DNA of 12,685 bases. It comes from DATKCJ01 sp035513275. GTDB taxonomy: Bacteria > Verrucomicrobiota > Verrucomicrobiia > Opitutales > Opitutaceae. Positions 7,531 through 12,685 of the stretch are shown piece by piece. The notes under the pieces are model-generated. The model was not told where the DNA came from, searched no databases, and worked only from the letters and a program-made list of their open reading frames with translations. A program made the translations under genes and the position numbers. Each line of letters begins with the position of its first letter. Positions within the stretch are counted from its first letter, which is position 1. The stretch covers positions 1 to 12,685 of the forward strand of contig DATKCJ010000387.1 of assembly GCA_035513275.1 (NCBI GenBank), written 5' to 3'.

Positions 7531-7558
7531 GGCATGGAGGCCGCGTGTCGCGGGCGGA

Positions 7559-10500
7559 CTATCTTTGGACGCTCCCTCCGGGCGAAGTGAGCATGAGATA
7601 GGCGGCGCTGCGCACGCGGTTTGTGTCCGTCGTGCTGCCGGGGAGCGAGTTCAACGCCTCGATGATCGTGTCGCGCGCGGCCTGGGTCGAGGAGCCCGCG
7701 GCGATGACAAGGTCAAGAGTTTCGACGAGTTGCTGCGGTTGAGTCGCTAGCGGGAGCCACGCTGTGTAGTCCATCGAGACACCGTTCACCGTGTTGAAGA
7801 GAAAACGGTAGATGTAGTTCGGCGTTCCGATCGCGGTCGTGTCCGTGAGAATCTGGAACTCCGGCGCCACGAGGCCCGCCGACGCGAGCGCACCAGGGAC
7901 CACGTAGGTCGGCTCGAAGAAGTTGAAGACCGACGGCGCGCGGAGTGAGGCCTGCTCGATCGAGGATTGCGGGTTGCTGATCGCAAAGCGATTGTTGTCG
8001 CCGACGGCATCGAACGCGCGCATGAGCGCGGTCATCCGGAGGAGCGGCTCCTTGAGTTTCCCGTAGCCGGGGTTCGCTGTGACGTCGTTCGCGCGCGCCT
8101 CGTAGTCGAGCAAGATGGCACGCACGACCGCTGCGAGATCGCCACGCACTCCAAATCCGTTGTCTTCAAAAACACGCGCCACGCGGTAGACGAAACCCGG
8201 GCTCGGGTTGCTCGTGACGAGTCGCTGTATCAGCCCACGCGAAAAGAACGGTGCGGCGTTCGTGTGGTAGAAGAGCGCGTCGAGCGTGTCGTCGAGGTCT
8301 TGCGCCCCTCCTTGGTTCGCCGGGAGCACGATGCCGCCGATGATCGTCTTCGACGCGTCCTCGTGGCTTCCGGGATAGAGCATCATCGGATTGAAGAAAT
8401 CCGCCGACGACGTCCGGAAGTTCGGATTCGGGAGCACCGAGTGGAATCCCCAACCTGTGAAAACCTTCGCTGTCTCAGTGATCGTCGTTTGCTCGTAGGT
8501 CGGCACAGGCAGGCCGAGTGAATCGAGCTTGAGAGAGCCGTCGGGCTGGAGCTGGTTGAGGCCAATCGTGAAGAGCTGCATCACCTCGCGGGCGTAGTTC
8601 TCGTCGGGAAACGTTCCGTTGACCGACTTTGAGTTTCGCAGGTGGCTCAAATAGGCGCCCATCATCGGGCTGAGCGAGACTTCCTCGAGGAGCTGCCGGA
8701 AGTTGCCGAATGCATTGTTCGCGAGGATGTCGTAGTAGTTCGCGGCGCCTTCCTGCCAGTTGTTCACCGTCGAATCGACGTCGGAGATGACGAAGATCTC
8801 GCTCAACGCGAACGCCACGCGCTGCCGCAACTGATCGTTGCCCTTGAGCACAATCTTCCACCACGCGGCCTGCCGGTGGACGCCGCCGGGACGCGTGTTG
8901 TTGCCCGCGCCTCCGGTCGGGTTTGCAGCGAAGTCAGCGGCCGTCTCGGAGCGATGTGATGAAGCGGGAGTCGCGATCTGCGCGTCGATCCACGCGGAGT
9001 AGCCGCCCTGCACCACCTGATCGATCGACGGGAGCGTGGCGCCGAAAGTGGCCTGTGAAAGGAATCGCGCCGCCTCCGCATGCGTGGGCACGCCACCAGG
9101 CAACGCCGGCGGATCCGGCGGTTCGATAAACGCCTGCGAGCCCGTCGCGAAGATGAAGTTTCCGCGAAGCTCACCGCTAGTGAAGTTCACCGTATCAATC
9201 GACACGTAGATCAGTCCATCCTTGAGCGCCTGGATCAGGTCCGCAGGCGTGTAGAGGCCCGATTGCTGAAACGTCCACTGCGCCGAGTCGACCTGGCCGT
9301 AAGGCAGACCCTTCACGAACGGACCATCCTCGCCGGGCGCGCCCACTGCGAGATGCGCGCTGACTTGCGGGGAACTCAAACCGGAGAACCCGACGTTCAC
9401 GAGTGCCATCGTGCCGGCCGGTGTCACACGAATCGTCGCACTTCCAAAAGCGGTGGAACTGCTCCCGGACGGCGCGCGCAGAGTCGCCACGTAGAGCGTG
9501 CCCGGTCCGGTGAGCACGGACACCGTCGCCGAATTCGGACTGCCGAGCGAGTAGCCAGCGCCGGGTGTGAGCGTTACCGTGGAGTATACGTCACCCGAGG
9601 TGCCAGGTATCGCGTAGACCGGGAGCGTGACTGTCTGCGTGTTCGGTGGAAATGTCACCGAGGCGGGAAAAGATGTAATGTCGACTCCGGGCACTGCTGT
9701 GCCGGAAACCGCGAACGGCACCGTCAACACCGACGCGAGGCTGCCCGATCGCGTGAAGGTGAGAATCGCAGGGGGCGCACCGCTCGTGTCGGTGGCGGCC
9801 ACGGTCGCCTTCACGTTCGCGAACACGAGCGTCGGGTCTGTCAGGTCGTAAACCTCGACGAGCGTGATCCCTGTGCCGGCGTCGGCGCCTCGCACCTCGA
9901 TTGTGTAGTTGCCTGCGGGAAAGTCGGCGACGAGCGCCGCGTCGGTGCTGCCTGGCGCGAATGCAAACGCCCCGGCCTCCGTGAAGACTGCCGCCATGTC
10001 CTCAGTGTTGCCGGTTTCCCAATTGTCGTTCGACGCAACCTCGGCGTTGCTCGTGAGGCTGATGACTGAGATCTGAGGGTCGGAGATCGTGCCCTCCACA
10101 TTATACCCGACAAGCGCCGGCCCGGCCGCGCGGATGAGAAGCCGCCGCGGCGGACCCACAGGGGAAACTGAAAGACCCGAGGTCACGATCCCTGCGTCCG
10201 TGCCCACACGAGCGCGCGTCGAAAGGTTGATCATGCGCGAAGGGCCCGAGAGGTCGTAGACCTCGACAAGGCCGATGCCGGTGCCCGAAGCGACTCCGCT
10301 TACGACCGCAGTGTAGAGGCCCGGAGCGAGAGTGACGACGAGTGCCGAATCCTTGCTGCCGCTTGCGAAGTCGAATGCCCCGACGGCAGCGAACTGTTCC
10401 GCCATCGCGAACTCATCGGTGGAGCCCCAGTTGTCGTTCGATGCGACGACATTCCCATCGCCATCCAGGATCGTGAGTGTCGGATCGCCGAGCACTCCGG

Positions 10501-10717
10501 GCACATTGTATCCGAGAAGCGCCGGGCCCGCGGCCCGCACTAGCACTTGCTTCGAGGCGCCCTCCCCGATCACGAAGCCGGCGATCATCACGTCATCGCC
10601 GGTGCCGACATCCGCGCGTGTCGAGAGGTTGACAAGCCTGTCTCCAAATTCCGCGCCGATCGCGCACTGGGCGGCGAGCGCCAGTAGCACACCGAAGAGC
10701 GTGTTCGCATTGCGCAT
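7559..10717 (-). CDS. Multidomain DUF1800 exported protein with tandem N-terminal modules, Calx-beta-like and CHRD domains
   Basis: A 1052-residue secreted protein. Signal peptide about 1-22 (MRNANTLFGVLLALAAQCAIGA). Two tandem modules follow, about 28-156 and 162-292, each opening with NLSTRA.VGT and sharing the RAAGPAL.GYN, ASNDNW, GAF.FA.GS.D.ALV and LVEVYDL blocks; this beta-rich module is typical of verrucomicrobial surface proteins. Next come a probable Calx-beta-like domain (about 298-402, TFTRSGS...TVTLTPGAGYSLG), a CHRD domain (about 408-522, with AHLAVGAPGEDGPFVKGLP), and the DUF1800 domain (about 545-1045: FLSQATFG, LRQRVAFALSEIFVI, ENYAREVMQLFTIGL, KVFTGWGF, LRAPSVFNFFEPTY). DUF1800 function is unknown; the N-terminal part suggests adhesion or display at the surface. 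The start at 10717 is supported by AAAAGGAG six bases upstream and by the signal peptide; the frame is open to 10846 but that extension has no signal. Probable first gene of a three-gene operon. Confidence 0.92.
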   Translation of the reverse strand: MRNANTLFGVLLALAAQCAIGAEFGDRLVNLSTRADVGTGDDVMIAGFVIGEGASKQVLVRAAGPALLGYNVPGVLGDPTLTILDGDGNVVASNDNWGSTDEFAMAEQFAAVGAFDFASGSKDSALVVTLAPGLYTAVVSGVASGTGIGLVEVYDLSGPSRMINLSTRARVGTDAGIVTSGLSVSPVGPPRRLLIRAAGPALVGYNVEGTISDPQISVISLTSNAEVASNDNWETGNTEDMAAVFTEAGAFAFAPGSTDAALVADFPAGNYTIEVRGADAGTGITLVEVYDLTDPTLVFANVKATVAATDTSGAPPAILTFTRSGSLASVLTVPFAVSGTAVPGVDITSFPASVTFPPNTQTVTLPVYAIPGTSGDVYSTVTLTPGAGYSLGSPNSATVSVLTGPGTLYVATLRAPSGSSSTAFGSATIRVTPAGTMALVNVGFSGLSSPQVSAHLAVGAPGEDGPFVKGLPYGQVDSAQWTFQQSGLYTPADLIQALKDGLIYVSIDTVNFTSGELRGNFIFATGSQAFIEPPDPPALPGGVPTHAEAARFLSQATFGATLPSIDQVVQGGYSAWIDAQIATPASSHRSETAADFAANPTGGAGNNTRPGGVHRQAAWWKIVLKGNDQLRQRVAFALSEIFVISDVDSTVNNWQEGAANYYDILANNAFGNFRQLLEEVSLSPMMGAYLSHLRNSKSVNGTFPDENYAREVMQLFTIGLNQLQPDGSLKLDSLGLPVPTYEQTTITETAKVFTGWGFHSVLPNPNFRTSSADFFNPMMLYPGSHEDASKTIIGGIVLPANQGGAQDLDDTLDALFYHTNAAPFFSRGLIQRLVTSNPSPGFVYRVARVFEDNGFGVRGDLAAVVRAILLDYEARANDVTANPGYGKLKEPLLRMTALMRAFDAVGDNNRFAISNPQSSIEQASLRAPSVFNFFEPTYVVPGALASAGLVAPEFQILTDTTAIGTPNYIYRFLFNTVNGVSMDYTAWLPLATQPQQLVETLDLVIAAGSSTQAARDTIIEALNSLPGSTTDTNRVRSAAYLMLTSPGGSVQR

Positions 10718-10723
10718 CAGGAA

Positions 10724-10731
10724 CTCCTTTT
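10724..10731 (-). promoter_or_regulatory. Ribosome binding site of the DUF1800 gene
   Basis: On the minus strand the sequence reads AAAAGGAG, six bases before ATG at 10717. It decides the start codon over the longer open frame, since that ATG also begins a good signal peptide. Confidence 0.75.
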
Positions 10732-10930
10732 GTCCGGGCAAAGCGCGGCACGCAGGCTGGGGACGACCGCGTTGCTGACTGCGTCCGGCATAATTTCGCG
10801 AGACGATCTGGTCGCTCTCGCGGTTACGTGAATGAGGGCAAGTCACGCCAGTGTCGACGCATGGGTGGTAAACGCCGCGCTAATCACGCGCGTCAGATCC
10901 GCCGCGCGCCGGCATTCAAGACGCGTCAGC

Positions 10931-10965
10931 ACCCGTGGTCCGAGGCATGTCAGACACACCTGCCC
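10931..10965 (-). repeat. Hairpin repeat at a 3' end, copy B (diverged)
   Basis: Matches copy A (5548-5569) at 20 of the first 22 positions, including GGTCCGAGGCA, and again over ACCTGCCC at the right edge (10958-10965). The stem is GGCATGT (10944-10950) with ACCTGCC (10958-10964), one mismatch, around a seven-base loop. It lies 6 bases after the stop of the lipoprotein gene at 10972, in the same orientation relative to that gene as copy A is to its gene. The rest of the 254-base gap 10718-10971 shows only the DUF1800 ribosome binding site; no gene or confident promoter is visible. Confidence 0.65.
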
Positions 10966-10971
10966 CAGCCG

Positions 10972-11397
10972 TCAGCTCGACACTTCCTCGATTGAATCGA
11001 CCACGCCGTCCTTGAACACGATCTTCGTGCGCTCGTAGACCTCCCGGTCGTCGATTCCGAAGTCCATAAAGTAGGGATAGCGGCGCGGATACCACGAGTG
11101 GTAGTAACCCGTGTAGATGCGGCCGCCGCTGCCGAGGCGGTAGGAAGTGTAGGCCCACGACTCCGACTTCCCGGATGCGTCGACGCGCGAATACACGCGA
11201 TCGGGCTCGCCGAGTGCGAGCTTCACCATCTCGGACGAAAAGCCCACGGCTACCCTGCCCTCCTGAATCAACGTCTGGCTCTCTGCCGGCAGCGAGTCGT
11301 AAAGGGCACGATTGTCAGCGATGCGGGTCTGCGGTGTCGAGCAGCCGGCAAGCAGCAAGACCGTGGCGGCGAAGGCGAGATTTCGAAGAATGGTCAT
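10972..11397 (-). CDS. Small BamE-like lipoprotein, paralogue 1
   Basis: A 141-residue predicted lipoprotein. The signal peptide ends in the lipobox LLAGC with the lipidated Cys at residue 19. The mature part has a segment resembling the BamE/SmpA/OmlA fold: EGRVAVGFSSEMVKLALGEP (47-66), then a Trp-Tyr strand (SESWAY, 78-83), and a closing KIVFKDGVVDSIEE (125-138). An aromatic stretch, YTGYYHSWYPRRYPYF (95-110), is inserted between them and absent from its neighbour. It shares its layout with the adjacent lipoprotein at 11464-11892 and is a likely tandem duplicate, 66 bases apart. Whether it takes part in outer-membrane protein assembly is not shown; the similarity is to the fold. I chose the ATG at 11397 because AGGAGAG lies six bases before it; a longer frame to 11439 adds 14 residues that spoil the signal peptide. 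Confidence 0.85.
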   Translation of the reverse strand: MTILRNLAFAATVLLLAGCSTPQTRIADNRALYDSLPAESQTLIQEGRVAVGFSSEMVKLALGEPDRVYSRVDASGKSESWAYTSYRLGSGGRIYTGYYHSWYPRRYPYFMDFGIDDREVYERTKIVFKDGVVDSIEEVSS

Positions 11398-11403
11398 GGG
11401 ATT

Positions 11404-11410
11404 CTCTCCT
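11404..11410 (-). promoter_or_regulatory. Ribosome binding site of lipoprotein paralogue 1
   Basis: AGGAGAG on the minus strand, six bases before the ATG at 11397. It is the strongest Shine-Dalgarno match in the window and fixes the start inside a longer open frame. Confidence 0.75.
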
Positions 11411-11463
11411 GAAGATACTCCAAGTCGTTTGTTTTCCAACTTGTCCGAAACCTTATACGTGAA

Positions 11464-11892
11464 TCAGTTCGTCCTGGTTTCAACGGCTGTCACTTTCCCA
11501 TCGCGGAAAACGACTCGCATCCTGGCCCCGTCGCTCCAGTCGCGGCCGCCGACCATCACGCCCGCTCCGGTGTGCGTGCGGCCGCTGCCTCCACCTACTC
11601 CGATGCCGAACGAGAAGCGCGGCTTGTTCTCCTGGTAGCTCCAGACCTCGGAGTCGCCCGAGCTTGTTTGCCGCCGTGAGATCGAACTGGGCTGTCCGAG
11701 CGCGAGCCGCACCATCTCCTCGGTGAAGCCGACCTCGACCTTGCCATCGATGATCTTCTCCTGGACCGCCGAAGGATACGTGTCGAACTCCGCGCTGCCA
11801 GCGATGCGCTGCGCAGGAGTGCTCGCGCACCCCGCAGAGAAGAGAGCGAGTGCTGAAAATACGGCAACGCGCAGAATCAGGGTATGTTTCAT
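11464..11892 (-). CDS. Small BamE-like lipoprotein, paralogue 2
   Basis: A 142-residue predicted lipoprotein. Signal MKHTLILRVAVFSALALFSAG with lipobox Cys at residue 22 (FSAGC). The mature part mirrors its neighbour: TPAQRIA, DGKVEVGFTEEMVRLALGQP (49-68), SSGDSEVWSY (77-86), and RMRVVFRDGKVTAVE (124-138), which matches the BamE-like layout of a short helix-turn-helix segment followed by strands. A Gly-rich stretch (98-117) replaces the aromatic stretch of paralogue 1. The start at 11892 gives a standard n-region; an in-frame ATG 21 bases upstream (11913) is possible, and the open frame to 12057 would overlap rpiB. No Shine-Dalgarno sequence precedes the ATG; a promoter-like pair lies directly upstream, which would make the transcript nearly leaderless. 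It is divergent from rpiB. Confidence 0.84.
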   Translation of the reverse strand: MKHTLILRVAVFSALALFSAGCASTPAQRIAGSAEFDTYPSAVQEKIIDGKVEVGFTEEMVRLALGQPSSISRRQTSSGDSEVWSYQENKPRFSFGIGVGGGSGRTHTGAGVMVGGRDWSDGARMRVVFRDGKVTAVETRTN

Positions 11893-11901
11893 CGTGTGGG
11901 G

Positions 11902-11931
11902 ATTAGACAGCATCCACCCGCCAGGGTTCAA
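11902..11931 (-). promoter_or_regulatory. Candidate sigma70-type promoter before lipoprotein paralogue 2
   Basis: On the minus strand TTGAAC (11931-11926) and TCTAAT (11907-11902) are separated by 18 bases, matching the consensus at 4/6 and 5/6 positions. The -10 box ends nine bases before the ATG at 11892, so transcription from it would begin at or just before the start codon. A match of this quality can occur by chance. Confidence 0.3.
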
Positions 11932-12044
11932 CACCGCTTCCGCCAGGGGCGCGGCATCGAGACCCTGTTTACAGTTCGTTTGAACCTGCAAGGGCTTCCA
12001 AACCGCGATTGCCTCGCGTCCGCTGGCTCCCAGAATCGCACCCC

Positions 12045-12485
12045 ATGTCCAAGCCAAGTGTCGCCATCGGTTCCGACCACGCGGGTTTCGCCTACAAGGA
12101 GAAGATCAAGGATTTCCTCCTCGCGCACGGCTACGTCGTGCGCGACTTCGGCACCGATTCGCCCGAGCCGTGCGACTATCCCGTCTTCATACGTCCGGTC
12201 GCAGAGTCGGTGGCGAAGGGCGAATACGATCGTGGCATCGTCCTCGGCGGCTCCGGCAACGGTGAGGCGATCGTCGCGAACCGCGTGAAGGGTGTCCGCT
12301 GCGGACTGTGTTGGAACCTCGAGACCGCTCGGGCGAACCGCGAGCACAACGACGGCAACGTCCTCTCGCTCGGCGAACGCATGATCGCGCCGGAACTCGC
12401 GCTCGATATCGTGAAGACCTGGCTCGAGACGCCGTTCTCCGGCGACGAGCGCCACGTGCGGCGGATCCGGATGATTGATGCGTAG
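12045..12485 (+). CDS. rpiB: Ribose-5-phosphate isomerase B, Glu-dependent (mycobacterial-like) type
   Basis: Cytoplasmic LacAB/RpiB-family isomerase interconverting ribose 5-phosphate and ribulose 5-phosphate in the pentose phosphate pathway. It has 146 residues, a normal length. Motifs: GSDHAG (9-14) with D11/H12 contacting the sugar; GIVLGGSGNGEAIVANR (64-80); REHNDGNVLSLGERM (99-113) with H101. Enterobacterial RpiB has a catalytic Cys just before GTGIG; here the motif is GGSGNGE with no Cys, as in the Mycobacterium tuberculosis enzyme, where the Glu (here E74) is the base. Allose-6-phosphate activity, seen in the Cys type, is therefore less likely. The start at 12045 (MSKPSVAIGSDHAG) is where the family begins; the frame extends up to 12009, but those residues have no counterpart. 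No strong Shine-Dalgarno sequence. Divergent from the lipoprotein gene across a 152-base gap. Confidence 0.93.
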   Translation: MSKPSVAIGSDHAGFAYKEKIKDFLLAHGYVVRDFGTDSPEPCDYPVFIRPVAESVAKGEYDRGIVLGGSGNGEAIVANRVKGVRCGLCWNLETARANREHNDGNVLSLGERMIAPELALDIVKTWLETPFSGDERHVRRIRMIDA

Positions 12486-12490
12486 AGCGG

Positions 12491-12540
12491 GATTTTCGAG
12501 TTTGGATTTTCGATTTTCGATTCGAAGCGCGGCGCTTCGA
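12491..12540. repeat. AT-rich SKIEN-type repeat plus hairpin after rpiB, copy 3
   Basis: Bases 12491-12520 are the reverse complement of lpdA copy 2 (4785-4814) at 28 of 30 positions. It starts 5 bases after the rpiB stop. A perfect inverted repeat follows at once: TCGAAGCG (12522-12529) and CGCTTCGA (12533-12540) with a CGG loop. This intergenic copy shows that the AT-rich units are a repeat family and not an lpdA-specific coding feature. Confidence 0.85.
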
Positions 12541-12685
12541 TCCGAGGTAGCGCGCCTCTCTCAGATAGGAGCGTCGGTCAATGATCGCGCCACGGCACAG
12601 AACGCGCCTCTCGGAGAGAGTCGCGCTCCGGAGCTGCACCGGTAGCCCGGGCTCTCCGAGCACGGGTCCGAGATGAACCCGCGCC
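12541..12685. other. Non-coding end of window with hairpins
   Basis: No convincing gene is seen in these 145 bases. CGCGCCTCTC occurs twice (12551-12560 and 12603-12612). The second copy begins an inverted repeat: CGCG-c-CTCTC (12603-12612) pairs with GAGAG-t-CGCG (12616-12625), one mismatch, around a three-base loop. A perfect ten-base palindrome AGCCCGGGCT follows near 12643-12652. Because it directly adjoins the AT-rich repeat it may belong to a larger dispersed element that continues beyond the window. Confidence 0.5.

Noticed and set aside
7940..7985. The ISNPQSSIEQ stretch in the DUF1800 protein as another repeat-derived insertion
   Set aside because: DUF1800 proteins commonly have a similar NPQ...LGQAPLRAPS segment here, and the DNA lacks the AT-rich repeat units.
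12009..12044. A 12-residue upstream extension of rpiB
   Set aside because: RpiB proteins begin just before the SDHAG motif; the extra residues have no counterpart.

Overview
The window is GC-rich bacterial DNA with dense coding and no rRNA, tRNA, CRISPR array, transposase or phage gene that I can recognise. The gene content points to a Verrucomicrobiota-like organism: a DUF1800/DUF1501 pair whose DUF1800 member carries tandem 'LVNLSTRA.VG' modules, and dispersed AT-rich repeats that read as SKIEN/NPKSKI peptides inside genes. This placement comes from family recognition, not a database search, and the class within the phylum is uncertain.

Left part (1-5480, plus strand): the 2-oxoglutarate dehydrogenase complex in the order sucA (E1, 5' end cut off by the window edge), sucB (E2) and lpdA (E3). 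E1 decarboxylates 2-oxoglutarate, E2 carries the succinyl group on a lipoyl arm to CoA, and E3 reoxidises the lipoamide with NAD+. sucA and sucB are 14 bases apart. A 91-base imperfect inverted repeat fills the sucB-lpdA gap and ends seven bases before the lpdA start codon. lpdA itself holds two AT-rich repeat insertions, both in frame, and both next to a GC-rich inverted repeat.

Middle part (5588-10717, minus strand): a three-gene set of exported proteins, read from high to low coordinates. First is a 1052-residue multidomain DUF1800 protein, then a Tat-type DUF1501 protein 28 bases later, then a 169-residue membrane-anchored protein with a pseudopilin-G-like C-terminal end 8 bases later. 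The set converges on lpdA, with a perfect hairpin in the 107-base gap between them.

Right part (10972-12485): two tandem paralogous BamE-like lipoproteins on the minus strand, then divergently rpiB (ribose-5-phosphate isomerase B of the Cys-less, Glu-dependent type). The last 200 bases show no gene but contain a third AT-rich repeat, 28/30 identical to one of those inside lpdA, and two hairpins.

The most interesting material is the repeat landscape: repeats tolerated as coding insertions in a central metabolic enzyme, a MITE-like palindrome covering a ribosome-binding region, and a hairpin repeat placed just after two different stop codons in the same orientation. The DUF1800-DUF1501-small anchored protein set is the best candidate for a poorly described protein system.
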